64,000 bases of DNA from Shouchella patagoniensis (GCF_002019705.1 NZ_KV917377.1:3383649-3447648), one strand, 5' to 3'; counted from the first letter of the stretch, positions 26,553 through 36,364 are shown. Notes: generated from the letters alone by a model not told the origin. Made by a program: numbers and translations.

Positions 26553-26585
26553 GGGGATACGCTACCACACGTATCCCCCTTTTTC
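26553..26585. terminator. Terminator between convergent remnants and small gene
   Basis: GGGGATACG pairs with CGTATCCCC and is followed by six T on the plus strand and an A-run on the other side, so it can work in both directions. Confidence 0.7.
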
Positions 26586-26594
26586 TAGTTCAAA

Positions 26595-26771
26595 TTAATG
26601 TGCAATCATTTCGCGAGCTATCTGATCGGCATCAAGGTCTATTGGATAGTATGTGGGCCAATTCGTCACTTCTTCCAGCAATGCCTCCCGATCATCTCCC
26701 CAATAAAGATGAAAATGATGGGATTTAGTAGGGAAGATGCTGTGGTCACTAAACTGAATGTAAGTTGGCAT
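26595..26771 (-). CDS. 58-residue hypothetical protein
   Basis: Small minus-strand gene starting MPTYIQFSDHSIFPT behind a GAGG ribosome site and ending IAREMIAH. It is rich in aromatic and histidine residues (KSHHFHLYW) and acidic toward the end, with a balanced globular composition. The frame on the other strand is meaningless. No family recognised. Confidence 0.5.
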   Translation of the reverse strand: MPTYIQFSDHSIFPTKSHHFHLYWGDDREALLEEVTNWPTYYPIDLDADQIAREMIAH

Positions 26772-26897
26772 GTTATCTGATTCCTCGATCTGTTTGAAGA
26801 TGTAGCGAACGAATTAATAGAGAAGATTAGTTGAATGAAACGATAAATCGGGACATACCTTAACAATAAAAACCACTTATATTGTTAGGAGACTGCT

Positions 26898-27362
26898 ATG
26901 GATTTCGTTCATTATGTGACTGTATTTTTATTGAGTTTTTGCCCATTCATTGAAATCTTTGTTGGTATACCAGTTGGAATTGTCTTGTTTCAATTAGATC
27001 CAAAAGGAGTTGCTCTTATAGCGTTTATTAGTAACGCTACGAGTATTATTTTCCTACAGTACTTAATTTTCCGTTATAAAGACAGTCGGATTTTAAGACC
27101 AATTACACAAGTGAATCCTGAAAATCGAGCAATAAAACTGATTCATAAAGTTGTAGAGAGATTTGGTGTATTTATTGCTGCCTTAATTATTCCTTTTATG
27201 ATTAGTGGACATGTTGGCATTGCCATGCATTCTATTCTTGGTGTATCCAAACAAAAGTTGCTACACAGTTTGCTCATAAGCATTGCAATTTGGACGTTCT
27301 TATTAATTTACTTGAGTCAACTAATACCGGGGTTTTTGTTACAGGTAGGGGGACGTTCTTAA
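26898..27362 (+). CDS. Small multi-drug export-like membrane protein (PF06695 type)
   Basis: 154-residue protein with four or five membrane segments. The start SFCPFIEIFVGIPVGI and the later FGVFIAALIIPFMISGHVG match the family named small multi-drug export protein. Transport activity of this family is poorly documented. Ribosome site TAGGAG. Single gene followed by the PadR unit after about 130 bases. Confidence 0.65.
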   Translation: MDFVHYVTVFLLSFCPFIEIFVGIPVGIVLFQLDPKGVALIAFISNATSIIFLQYLIFRYKDSRILRPITQVNPENRAIKLIHKVVERFGVFIAALIIPFMISGHVGIAMHSILGVSKQKLLHSLLISIAIWTFLLIYLSQLIPGFLLQVGGRS

Positions 27363-27495
27363 AGGATACTAGGAAGAGAAAAGCAGGTTGGTTCCTGATT
27401 TGTATCGCTCTCAAGTCAGGGACGTTTGCATGTTAACTGTTCCATTCACTACAGCTGACGGGTGTGCCTCGTAGTGAGAAAACCGATAGGGGATA

Positions 27496-27840
27496 TTGGA
27501 AAATAGCTCAGATGATAAGTGGATTTTGCAAATGAAAAAAGGTGTGTATGAGTTAGCAATTCTATTATTAATAAATAGACAAGACATGTATGGATATGAA
27601 ATAAATAAAGAGTTAAATGAAATTCAATTATTTCGTTTAGCTGAAGGATCGATTTACCCAATTTTGAAGAGATTAGTGAATAAAAATTGGATTGTTTCAT
27701 ATGCAGTTGAGTCTGAAGATGGGCCAACGAGAAAATATTATAAAATAACAGAGGAAGGATTTAAAATAGCCAGAAAACGAACGGAGGAATACCAAGCCCT
27801 TTTTAATACGGTGGATCAATTGAAAGGAGAGTTGTTATGA
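27496..27840 (+). CDS. PadR-family transcriptional regulator
   Basis: 114-residue winged-HTH repressor. The PadR pattern is clear: KKGVYELAILLLINR, YGYEINKEL, EGSIYPILKRL and GPTRKYYKITEEG. I favour the TTG at 27496 behind GGGGA because the residues before MKKGVYEL (DDKWILQ) match the usual family N-terminus; ATG at 27532 has no ribosome site. The stop overlaps the next gene as ATGA, the usual PadR plus HAAS-protein pair. Confidence 0.85.
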   Translation: MENSSDDKWILQMKKGVYELAILLLINRQDMYGYEINKELNEIQLFRLAEGSIYPILKRLVNKNWIVSYAVESEDGPTRKYYKITEEGFKIARKRTEEYQALFNTVDQLKGELL

Positions 27841-28475
27841 CTAGCCATTATACGTCAGTTGAAGCATATGTAAAGCAACTAGAAGACCAGTTAAGTCGGA
27901 AATTACCAAAGTCGGAGCGGAAGTCACAGTTACTAGAAATTGAAAATCATTTAGAGTCATCTATAAGTGAACGTGAACATTTGACTGAGTCAAGAAGAGA
28001 AGCCGTTCAAGCCGTGTTATCTGAGTTTATTTCTCCTGTTGAATTGGCTAAACAAATAAACTCAGAAAATACAGCAATTCAAGAAACGACATTTGAAACA
28101 GATGATATTGGCTTTAAGGCTGGAACCGGCTTTCTTTTCACTGGGTTTGGGTTGCTTGCTGTATCTGTTTTCTACGGTGAATTAAAATGGGAGTTACTAA
28201 TGGTAGGTACGCTAAGTATTATCGGAGTTTTACTAGTCCTATCACTGTCGTCCATAAAATGGAATGGAGAAAGGATCGACTTCCTAAAGTCAATTGGAAA
28301 ACAAATTCAATTTATCGTTGTTCCAATTGGTGGGGCAGCTTTCATCATTAGAAGCCTAATTGATGGAACCGTCAATTACAGAGCGTTTCTATATATGATA
28401 GGTTATTTGCTAGTAGCTCTATGTGTTTTCTTGTTTCTTAAAAAGTTATATCATTTGAAGAACGTTTATAGATAA
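27837..28475 (+). CDS. HAAS-domain membrane protein paired with PadR
   Basis: 212 residues. The N-terminal about 80 residues are helical and charged (VEAYVKQLEDQL, then LLEIENHLESSI) as in HAAS/DUF1700 signalling domains, followed by four membrane segments. Translationally coupled to padR by ATGA. In this family the membrane protein is the usual target or co-sensor of the PadR regulator; its signal is unknown. Confidence 0.72.
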   Translation: MTSHYTSVEAYVKQLEDQLSRKLPKSERKSQLLEIENHLESSISEREHLTESRREAVQAVLSEFISPVELAKQINSENTAIQETTFETDDIGFKAGTGFLFTGFGLLAVSVFYGELKWELLMVGTLSIIGVLLVLSLSSIKWNGERIDFLKSIGKQIQFIVVPIGGAAFIIRSLIDGTVNYRAFLYMIGYLLVALCVFLFLKKLYHLKNVYR

Positions 28476-28519
28476 AGTATGTTTAAACAAACATAACATG
28501 TTCTTTAGGAGGAAACTAG

Positions 28520-28891
28520 ATGGAGGAGTTTACGGACTTTTTGGTTAAGGTTGATAATCCTGATCATCGGGAGCGCATGAAAGAAGTATTGACTTGGGTA
28601 TTGACGCAGTTTCCGAATTTAAAGCCAAAAATTGCTTGGAATCAGCCGATGTTTACCGACCATGACACCTTTATCATTGGCTTTAGTATAGCGAAACAAC
28701 ACATGGCTGTTGCTCCAGAGAGGGTAGTCATCGAGCAGTTTTCTAAGGAAATTGTAGAAGCTGGTTATGATCACACAAAGGAATTGATCCGTATTAAGTG
28801 GAAACATGAGGTGGATTACTCGTTACTTGAGAAGCTCATCGCTACTAATATATTGGATAAGGAAGATTGTACGACTTTCTGGCGGCAATAG
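28520..28891 (+). CDS. DUF1801/YdhG-like iron chaperone
   Basis: 123-residue protein of the DUF1801 family. The pattern LKPKIAWNQPMFTDHDTFIIGFSIAKQHMAVAPE is characteristic; in B. subtilis the homologue YdhG (Fra) is a frataxin-like iron chaperone for cluster and haem assembly. Orthology to Fra rather than another DUF1801 member is inferred. Ribosome site TTAGGAGG. Single gene. Confidence 0.72.
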   Translation: MEEFTDFLVKVDNPDHRERMKEVLTWVLTQFPNLKPKIAWNQPMFTDHDTFIIGFSIAKQHMAVAPERVVIEQFSKEIVEAGYDHTKELIRIKWKHEVDYSLLEKLIATNILDKEDCTTFWRQ

Positions 28892-29043
28892 AAAAATTAG
28901 TTATGTTAGAGATTCTTAGATCTGGGCAACGAACATGTTAAAAGTTGCAAAGGTGTAAAGCACAACTTGTAGCTAATAATTACTGATTCAATTGATTACT
29001 CGGAAGAAAAAGACCCTCTGAACTAAAAAAACATAAAAAAAGT

Positions 29044-29081
29044 AAAGACATTTCCTCGTGATGTGGGAATGTCTTTTTTTT
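29044..29081 (+). terminator. Intrinsic terminator
   Basis: AAAGACATTTCC pairs with GGAATGTCTTT, followed by eight T. It lies about 150 bases after the DUF1801 gene. Confidence 0.8.
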
Positions 29082-29148
29082 GTGGAACTTTTTACAATAA
29101 TCAACGTAGTTAGATTATACGATCGGAGTTGTGGGAGGATATGCGTAC

Positions 29149-30135
29149 ATGTCTAAACTAATTGAATCTAAGGAAAAACGAAATCAATCGGGTACAACAA
29201 TTTTAAAAGAATATGTGGAAATTAACGGTGTGAAGCAAGGACTGATTATAGAGACGAAAAGGAATGATTTACCTGTTTTACTTGTCTTACATGGAGGCCC
29301 AGGTTATCCTCTTTATCCAATTATGAAAGCAAATAAGGTGGAACTCCATCAGTTGTTTACGGTCTGTTATTGGGATCAAAGAGGTACAGGGATGTCCTAT
29401 TTGTCAGATGAAAATAAAAGTAGCTTAACTTTGGAACAGTTAATTAGCGATACGGTTGAAGTGAGTAACTATGTAGCAAATAAATTCTCAAAAGAAAAAA
29501 TCTACTTGATGGGTCACTCATGGGGGACATTTTTAGGCAGTCTAACAGCGAGCACTCATCCCGATTTGTATCATGCCTATCTAGGCGTTGGTCATGTAGG
29601 CTCAGCAAAAGGGACAGAAGAAGAATCCTATCAATTTATTTTAGAGCAAGCGAAAGAAGCGGGAAATCAGAAGTGGGTTTCTGAAATTGAAAAAGTCGGT
29701 TTCGATGAGCAGTATTATAAGAATCAAGAATACAACTTGATTAGGGGGAAATATACAAATAAGTTCGGCGGGGGATTTTTACGAAAAGGCTATTCCAATT
29801 ATCAAGGATTAAAAGATGTGTTTACAACGAGAATATATACGTTGAAAGAAAGAGCCAATGTATTTAGGGGCAGCATCGCGTCTTACCAAGTATTAGGAGA
29901 AGTTCTGGCCACAACTGATTTAGTGGATGAAATAAAGGAATTTACAATTCCCGTGTATATCTTCCAAGGAAAACATGATCGCCTTACGTCGCATCGTCAA
30001 GCTCTTCGTTTTTATAATGAAATTACGGCTCCTAAAAAGAACTTTTTCTCATTTGATCACTCTTCGCACGCGCCATTTATTGAAGAAAAAGAAGTCTTTT
30101 TCTCACTACTAAAAAAAGAAGTACTTGGAATGTGA
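29149..30135 (+). CDS. Alpha/beta hydrolase, proline iminopeptidase-like (S33)
   Basis: 328 residues. Motifs are the oxyanion HGGPG near residue 55, CYWDQRGTG, nucleophile elbow GHSWGT and a C-terminal DHSSHAPFIEE histidine, all typical of the S33 prolyl-aminopeptidase-like branch. ATG at 29149 lies 11 bases after GGGAGG. No signal peptide. The true substrate could be a peptide or an ester/lactone. Confidence 0.82.
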   Translation: MSKLIESKEKRNQSGTTILKEYVEINGVKQGLIIETKRNDLPVLLVLHGGPGYPLYPIMKANKVELHQLFTVCYWDQRGTGMSYLSDENKSSLTLEQLISDTVEVSNYVANKFSKEKIYLMGHSWGTFLGSLTASTHPDLYHAYLGVGHVGSAKGTEEESYQFILEQAKEAGNQKWVSEIEKVGFDEQYYKNQEYNLIRGKYTNKFGGGFLRKGYSNYQGLKDVFTTRIYTLKERANVFRGSIASYQVLGEVLATTDLVDEIKEFTIPVYIFQGKHDRLTSHRQALRFYNEITAPKKNFFSFDHSSHAPFIEEKEVFFSLLKKEVLGM

Positions 30136-30242
30136 GGAAAAGTTTCATTGATAAGTTATCTAACGAGTGAGTGCGCTTGTCATTGAAGCGTCTCTTTTTT
30201 TATTTTTTGAGTAGAAAAGGAGATTAAGAATTCATCTGGATA

Positions 30243-30283
30243 AAGACCCTTAAACATGTTTATTAACTATGTTTAAGGGTCTT
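30243..30283. other. Perfect 15-bp inverted repeat
   Basis: AAGACCCTTAAACAT and its exact complement flank an 11-base loop. Only a weak T-run follows (AACATTTTA). It may terminate the hydrolase transcript or protect the mRNA end. Confidence 0.5.
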
Positions 30284-30351
30284 AACATTTTATTGATTCT
30301 TTATAATAAAGAGGAACAGAAATTATGCGATCGTAGATAGGGGACTAATGA

Positions 30352-30795
30352 ATGAAACTTCATCTGACAAACGAACCGAGTAAGAAGGATAAACAATTCA
30401 TAGAAGAGGCACTTTACTCATTTAATTTAGATCATTTGCCACAAGATTTAAGAGGGAGGTACGAAGAAATTAGCTTGTTTCTTAAAGATGAACAAGGTGT
30501 TGTTCATGGAGGAATTCTTGGTGAAATTTGTTGGAATTGGCTTGAAATCGAATACCTTATCCTGGATGCAGACGTAAGAAAAGAAGGGTATGGAAGTCAA
30601 TTATTAATGGAGATCGAAAAAATCGCTATAGCAAAAAAATGCGATTTTATTAAAGTAGATACGTTGAGCTTCCAAGCGCTTGATTTCTACAAAAAACATG
30701 GCTATCACGTTTTTGGCAGTATTGATAATGTAGGAAGAGAGTTTGAACATTATTATTTGAAAAAGAATTTAGTTACAAGCACAAAGCAATCATAA
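30352..30795 (+). CDS. GNAT-family N-acetyltransferase
   Basis: 147-residue acetyl-CoA-dependent transferase. The acetyl-CoA loop is visible in VRKEGYGSQLL (R/Q-x-x-G-x-G/A type) and the C-terminal motif in ALDFYKKHGYHVFG. It resembles the YhhY/YobR-like small GNAT proteins. Monocistronic, with a strong hairpin 50 bases after the stop. Acceptor unknown. Confidence 0.82.
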   Translation: MKLHLTNEPSKKDKQFIEEALYSFNLDHLPQDLRGRYEEISLFLKDEQGVVHGGILGEICWNWLEIEYLILDADVRKEGYGSQLLMEIEKIAIAKKCDFIKVDTLSFQALDFYKKHGYHVFGSIDNVGREFEHYYLKKNLVTSTKQS

Positions 30796-30846
30796 TGTTT
30801 GATGCATCTTTAACTGAAGGCAGTTAATCTGTAAGCAAGGATATGA

Positions 30847-30877
30847 GAAGTGGACGTTCCATGAGTAACGTCCACTT
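30847..30877. terminator. Hairpin terminator between convergent genes
   Basis: GAAGTGGACGTT pairs with AACGTCCACTTC around a seven-base loop; T-runs are short, so efficiency is uncertain. Confidence 0.6.
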
Positions 30878-30943
30878 CGTTTATCTTTGAATCCTTTGTT
30901 CGATATGCAAATCGTTTTATTTTTGAGGCGTACGTATTGTTGT

Positions 30944-32041
30944 TTAACTTGTGAAAAACTTCTCAGTATAAAAGGGTTGTGCATCATCGTTAAAGTCAAC
31001 GCCTACGCCTAAGTTTCTGAAGTCTTCATGGAGAATGCTTTCTCTATGCCCTAACGAGTTCATGAGTCCTTCATGAGCGAAGATACTGCTCATCTGCCCA
31101 AATGCTAGATTTTCACCAGCCGTTGTAAAACGAATATTGTCTTCTTGTAGGCGATCAAAAGGAGACTGTCCTTCTAAGTTCGTATGGTTAAAATAGTTGT
31201 GGTCAGCCATATCTGTGCTATGTTTTCTTGCTGTTTCTCTTACAGCATCATCCCATTCTAGAATGGGCAACTCGTGTTGAACACGCGCTGCATTAGTTAA
31301 ATCAAATAGTTGATACTCGAAGCCTTCTTTTAATTCTTGACTTGGTTCTGCATAAAGTGAGTTTTTGTTTTGTTCAAGATCCTGGTCAATGATTTGAATT
31401 GCAGTCACAGTGGTATCTTGGTGTTCATCGTAAAAAATGGTCACATAACTATTATCTAGTTGAAATAAGTCGTGCTCTTGATCATCATTCATTTGATAAG
31501 AAGTGAGACCCTTTTGAATTGCACTAGCCGGTTCTCCTAGTTGATTGCGAACATGTTGTTGCTCACTACCGTGGGTTATTTCTGTTGGAGAGGCAATGAG
31601 ATCTTGATTCGTATAGAGACCTTTGACTACGTGCTCGTCATCATAGGCGACCATCACGAAATGATGATAGTCTTTGTGGTACGTATACCAATCGACATTG
31701 TATTCGTTCTCTGAACTGCGCACTTCTTCGCCTAATTCTTCTTCAACGAATTCTCTAGAATCCCCTAATTCAATGCTATGAATAGAGAATAGTTGCTCAT
31801 CTGGTTCCGTTAATGAAGGTGGTTCAACCTCGGTCCATTCGTTTGCATCATTACGAATGAAATCCCCAAATAAAGAATCAAGGAAATCGTCAAATGAACT
31901 AAACGAGAGATCAGTTGAATCACTCCATGAACGGATGGAATCAACTGAAGAGGCAACGGCATTTTTCGCTGGATTAATCCACGCTTCTCTTGTGCTATAT
32001 GCAATCACTGCGATCACCGCTAAAATAAGGAATCGTTTCAT
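30944..32041 (-). CDS. Membrane-anchored CAP/SCP-domain protein (YlbC/YkwD type)
   Basis: 365 residues. An N-terminal anchor or signal (LILAVIAVIAYSTREAW) is followed by a CAP-associated domain (about 85-225; SIELGDSREFVEEELGE) and a C-terminal SCP/CAP domain (about 235-365) with LTNAARVQHELPILEW, the histidines of ARKHSTDMADHNYFNHTN, GENLAFG and the closing GHRESILHEDFRNLGVGV. This architecture is that of B. subtilis YlbC. Extracytoplasmic; role unknown, possibly spore or wall related. Confidence 0.85.
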   Translation of the reverse strand: MKRFLILAVIAVIAYSTREAWINPAKNAVASSVDSIRSWSDSTDLSFSSFDDFLDSLFGDFIRNDANEWTEVEPPSLTEPDEQLFSIHSIELGDSREFVEEELGEEVRSSENEYNVDWYTYHKDYHHFVMVAYDDEHVVKGLYTNQDLIASPTEITHGSEQQHVRNQLGEPASAIQKGLTSYQMNDDQEHDLFQLDNSYVTIFYDEHQDTTVTAIQIIDQDLEQNKNSLYAEPSQELKEGFEYQLFDLTNAARVQHELPILEWDDAVRETARKHSTDMADHNYFNHTNLEGQSPFDRLQEDNIRFTTAGENLAFGQMSSIFAHEGLMNSLGHRESILHEDFRNLGVGVDFNDDAQPFYTEKFFTS

Positions 32042-32303
32042 ATACTCACCTCTTTTTATGAAAACGTCTATTGTTGTTACGAACGTTTTACTTTACTAGT
32101 ATAGGTTCTTGCTTCTTATTATACGTATCGATAGAATGGTAAAGTCAAATAAAGGCTTGTAAAAAATGATGGGAAAATGCGACTATCATAGACAGGCGTT
32201 AAATAAACTACTATGAACCTCTTATAATGATTGACGAATTTTAGTGAGGTCAAACGTTGATGGGGAAGAACCTACAACCCTTATAGAATGCAGGTCTTAT
32301 TTG
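32042..32303. other. Intergenic region
   Basis: Upstream region of the CAP protein gene and downstream of the SDR gene. No open frame or strong structure seen. Confidence 0.3.
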
Positions 32304-33760
32304 TTATGAGCGAGAACTTAATGGGAGTTGTTTCGAGTCTTTGTCTTTCGCAAGACGGAGCAAGTGCTTTTTAAACAAGTACATGACCCATATATGCACG
32401 TTTGCTTGGGTAAGGGTATAAATGAGCCAAGGGAGTGATGGTCGGTATTCATGGATAGCGATTAAGCATTCTTGTGAGTTAGGGATTTGTCTAAATTCCA
32501 AACGACCTCTACCAGGTGCATCATTTATTTTTGTAAACAGTCCACCAGTTATATAGAAAAGAGAACGCTGATTTGTGCTTCTTTCTTCTGAATACGTTAG
32601 CTCAAGTAGTGTCTTGCCGAGAAGGTAAATACGTGCATTGTACTCAGCGTCTGTCGTCGTTTTAATAAGAGGACGACCTATATCAGAAAGCCATTTCGTG
32701 TAATAATCAGCTGCCCATTTTGCATCTTTCCCTTCTGGGAGAAAAACACGTTGTACCGAGCGGACATCAGAGATTGTCGCGGGAGTTGCTTTTTTTCTTT
32801 TTTCTTCTTAGGTTTTGATGATTCTTGTTCATCATCTTCAAGTGCTGACTTAGCAGCTTCTTTAAATGGAATACACCCATAACTTAATTCATCATCCATT
32901 TGTTCTGGATTCGCAACCATTGGGTGAACCAGACTTTCAATGAGCGGGTAGACCATTTCTTTTGGTGTTCCTGTTGTAACACTAACCCAAAGGCGAGATA
33001 AATTCACGGTCATAAAAGGAACATTAACAAGTCTGCGTTTCTTACCCATGACCTCGGCTGTATCAATCATCATTTCGCGATACGTCATCACATCAGGTCC
33101 ACCAACGTCAATCGTTTTTCCAGATAGACGTTTACTACCAATGCTTCCTTTTAAGGTATGGAGGACATCTGCTAAAGCAATGGGATGCGTTTTTTGCCTA
33201 GTCCATTTCGGTAAGAGCATCATTGGTAGACGTTTGACGAGCTTCTTCAGGATTGGAAACGAAGATCCTTTAGGACCAACAATGAGACCTGCACGTACAA
33301 TTGTTACAGGAATACCGTATGCCCCTAAAACAGCCTCCACTTCTTTACGGCTTTTTAAATGCCTAGAGAGTTCTTCTGTATCGTTTGGAATGATGCCGCT
33401 TAAGTAAATAATTTGTTTTACACCATTTTTTTTCGCTGCCTGGGCAAAGTTATCAGCAAGAATGAGATCCATGTCCTCAAACTTTGCTTGTGTTAGTTTA
33501 GCGGAAGGAATCATGGAATGAACTAAATACACAGCGTAATCTGCACCTTCAAGACCTTTCTCTGCATCTGCCAGTGAGAATAAGTCTACTGAACGCCATG
33601 TCACGTTTTCCGTATTTTTTTGCTGATCCCCACTACGTGATAGCGCAATAATACTCGCTTGTCTTTGTAGTTTCTTTAAGAGGTTACTGCCGATATACCC
33701 TGTTGCTCCGGTAAGGGCAATCGTCGGTTTGTCTCCATTTTCCTGTTCAAATGAATTCAT
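32304..33760 (-). CDS. Extended SDR-type NAD(P)-binding protein with a -1 frame change at a slippery run
   Basis: The first frame encodes an atypical SDR with TGATGYIGSNLL (about 18-29), LVHSM, and the KSRKEVEAVL and GPKGSSF segments of YwnB/YtfG-like NAD-binding proteins. At 32789-32803 it enters two A-runs and the frame loses homology-like sense, ending at 32678. The -1 frame continues for about 160 residues (ATPATISDVRSVQRVFLP, then GRGRLEFRQIPN) to TAA at 32304. The junction is the heptamer A AAA AAG in the right phase. Full length about 485 residues. Either programmed frameshift, slippage or an indel. Confidence 0.65.
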
Positions 33761-33983
33761 CTCTCCACTCCTACATCTTGTCTTTACTCATTCATACCCA
33801 AAAGGAAGCCGTGTATAACAAAAACTCACATAACCAGTGAAGCACTACATAAATCGAATACAGTGTGCCTTAAGTTCGTATAAAACGCACTTACTCTAGT
33901 TCATTACAAGCCGAAAAGCGCATCCCAGAACAATCGGAACGCGCCTCTCCTAATTATCGTTTCTTACTCTAAATGAATAAGCA

Positions 33984-34976
33984 TTAATAAACTTGAGTAA
34001 CTTCGTAACCTTTCTCTTCAAGTTCAGTTGGGATGCTTGGATCAATTGCTACATGAGCGGTACCGACAAAGACAAAATAAGTTTGCCCGCTGTCTTCTTG
34101 TAAAATCTCGTCGAGCTTATTTGCCATCTCAATATTGCGGTTATCATTCATCTCAATCCAATATTCTTCATTCACACCAGCTTCTTCAATGTCAGTGGTC
34201 ATTGCTTGAATCGCATCCATGTCCCCATCAAGCCAACCTTGTGCAAGTGCTTCAAGTTCAGCTGGTGACTCTTCAAAATGTTGAACTGCATTTTCTAATG
34301 TCTGTACTTGAGTTTCCATTGAAAAATTAGAAAGCATGTCAAATTGCTGTTCAGCACTTTCTAAATCAACGATTTCTTTTCCGTCCTCTACTGCTCTTTC
34401 AAGGAAATAAAGATCAACTGCTTGTTGTGAATCCACGTTGCTTTCTGCTGTGGCTAGCTCGAGCAGAAGCGTTTCCATATACCACGGTTGAAATTCGTTC
34501 ATCATCTCAATACTAATCCCTTGAGGTTCTAAAATAGAAGCAAGCTCCTCGTAGGTTTCCTCGGAAAGCACCTCATCAAGGGTCGTATCATCATTAAACA
34601 TTGCATATTCCAACATTTCTTCTTGGGATATGTCAAAATCAAGCAAATTGAATTCCGGCAAAACAACATCAGCGCTCTCGAAAGCTTCTTCAATCATTGG
34701 ATCAAGTGGGTAGAAATCGTCATTTCCTAAATGCACCGTCCCTTGTAAATACATTTCTGTATCACCGTGCTCAACTTTCCATAAGAATCCACCGTTGCCT
34801 TCACCACTTGCAACCTCTTCATCTTCATCATTTGTGTTCGTTTCCCCGTTGTCTTCAGATTCCTCTTGGGGTTGATCGTTGTTTTCTTCTCCAGCGTCTT
34901 GATTATCATCGGTGTTGCATGCCACTAACAGACTAGCGACAAGAAGTGGAGATAGTGATAATGCGATCTTTTTCAT
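33984..34976 (-). CDS. TraB/GumN-family lipoprotein
   Basis: 330 residues. Lipoprotein signal ending LVAC (Cys20), then about 40 residues of Asp/Glu/Asn-rich linker, then a TraB/GumN domain with GTVHLG near residue 80 and the closing VGTAHVA motif; both histidines are conserved and are thought to bind metal in Tiki/TraB-type proteases. Start at 34976 because AGGAGGG abuts the ATG at 34982. Anchored outside the cell; substrate unknown. Confidence 0.85.
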   Translation of the reverse strand: MKKIALSLSPLLVASLLVACNTDDNQDAGEENNDQPQEESEDNGETNTNDEDEEVASGEGNGGFLWKVEHGDTEMYLQGTVHLGNDDFYPLDPMIEEAFESADVVLPEFNLLDFDISQEEMLEYAMFNDDTTLDEVLSEETYEELASILEPQGISIEMMNEFQPWYMETLLLELATAESNVDSQQAVDLYFLERAVEDGKEIVDLESAEQQFDMLSNFSMETQVQTLENAVQHFEESPAELEALAQGWLDGDMDAIQAMTTDIEEAGVNEEYWIEMNDNRNIEMANKLDEILQEDSGQTYFVFVGTAHVAIDPSIPTELEEKGYEVTQVY

Positions 34977-35098
34977 GGCCATCCCTCCTGATGTATGTTT
35001 TCTTAATTATCGTACTATGTATTTGATCGTGTAGTAAAGCGATACCAAAATAATACAGCCAATACCGATCTTAGTCTGGTATCATCACTTGTAATTGA

Positions 35099-35401
35099 TT
35101 ATTGATATCTTCTAGATACGATAAATTGAACGAAGGTTAACAAGAACATAGCTATTCCTAAGATCCCTACTAAAAGAAGATTGTAAATGCCGTTTATTGA
35201 GTAATCTATGAAAACAGCGATAAGCAAAACAACAACTAAAATATAATAGCTGATCTTTGAACTCTGCTCAGTTATTTTTTTGCCTAATTCTTCATTTTGT
35301 AAAATTCCATCTTTTTCTTTTTCGCCTCCCCATGTAATCGCAGAAAAGAATGAAAGGATTACATAGCCATTTGTCGAAAAGGTCCAGTGAAAACAAGATC
35401 G
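35099..35401 (-). pseudogene. Small membrane protein without a visible start codon
   Basis: A 100-codon minus-strand frame encodes GYVILSFFSAITWGGEKEKDG, a charged linker, and two membrane segments (ISYYILVVVLLIAVF and NLLLVGILGIAMFLLTF), ending SRRYQ. The frame is bounded upstream by TGA and offers no ATG, GTG or TTG before the membrane segments. A lost start or a frameshift near 35400 is the likely cause. Family not recognised. Confidence 0.4.
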
Positions 35402-35699
35402 TCACCAAACCTTTTCTAAGAAAATGGAAAGGTGATGTGGTTCTCAATTTGCGGGTACTCCCGCCATACAGATGCTTTTCACAGGCGACGGAGTTTACGC
35501 GTATGCCGTCCGCTTGTTGCAGATTATTAGACGTATTTTGTCCACGGTCTCAAAAAAAGCAATAGAGAAGAACGATAGGATTAGTTTGCGTATTACACTA
35601 ATTGAGTGGAAGGGGGGATACGATTTTTTTATATGAACGAATGAACAAATTCTTGTTTATATGGGAGTAATGAAGAGTAATCATAGAGGAGGGGATTAA
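35402..35699. other. Intergenic region
   Basis: A 71-codon plus-strand frame ending at 35565 has a composition unlike protein and overlaps the remnant described before it. Nothing else supported; it should contain the promoter for the SRPBCC gene. Confidence 0.3.
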
Positions 35700-36179
35700 A
35701 TGGTAGATGCATATACCAACAAAAGAATTGATACTGCTTCAAGAGTCATTGGGGCGTCAGCACAAGTAATTTATCAAGCAATGTTGAATCCAGAAGCGCT
35801 CGTTTTATGGCTTCCGCCGGAAGGAATGTCTGGTTATATCGATACATTTGATGTAAGGGAAGGCGGTATTTATAGAATGACTCTTATCTATGAAGGGGAT
35901 GAAGAGATACAGGGTAAAACCTCAGAAAATAGAGATGTCACTGAAGGAGAATTTTTGGAGCTAATTCCAGATAAACGAATTGTTAAAACCGTTCATTTTC
36001 ATTCAGAGGACACACAGTTCACTGGTGAGATGATTCAAAAATGGCTATTAGAATCTCATCCAGAAGGCACAAAAGTGACTGTCATTTGTGAGAATGTTCC
36101 TGAAGGGATACGAAAAGAAGATCATGACGTTGGTTTACAATCCACGTTGGAGAACCTGGCAACATTTACTGAATGTTAA
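35700..36179 (+). CDS. SRPBCC (START/AHSA1-like) domain protein
   Basis: 159-residue single-domain protein. The pattern RVIGASAQVIYQAMLNPEAL, then LWLPPEGMSG and the later TKVTVICENVPEGI fits the AHSA1-type SRPBCC fold, a hydrophobic ligand-binding barrel. Good ribosome site GAGGAGGGG. No co-transcribed partner to suggest a ligand; monocistronic. Confidence 0.78.
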   Translation: MVDAYTNKRIDTASRVIGASAQVIYQAMLNPEALVLWLPPEGMSGYIDTFDVREGGIYRMTLIYEGDEEIQGKTSENRDVTEGEFLELIPDKRIVKTVHFHSEDTQFTGEMIQKWLLESHPEGTKVTVICENVPEGIRKEDHDVGLQSTLENLATFTEC

Positions 36180-36364
36180 ACATCTATTGCAGAACAAATA
36201 ACTGTATGCTTTGGAGATTGAGTTACGGTTATCAGAGGGTTGTGTGAATCGGGACTTATGGTCCTGAATCCGAGTACAACGATCACTTCTTTTAATGAGC
36301 TTGCCTTACGTGTAATATAAATAGGGACAAGTAACCAGAAGCATTGGCAAAGGAGCGAGTAACA

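Noticed and set aside
30243-30283. Perfect inverted repeat as a mobile-element end
   Set aside because: No transposase, partner end or target duplication is visible; a transcript-end hairpin is simpler.
35350-35565. 71-codon plus-strand frame
   Set aside because: Residue composition is unlike a protein, there is no ribosome site, and the opposite strand carries a more convincing membrane-protein remnant.
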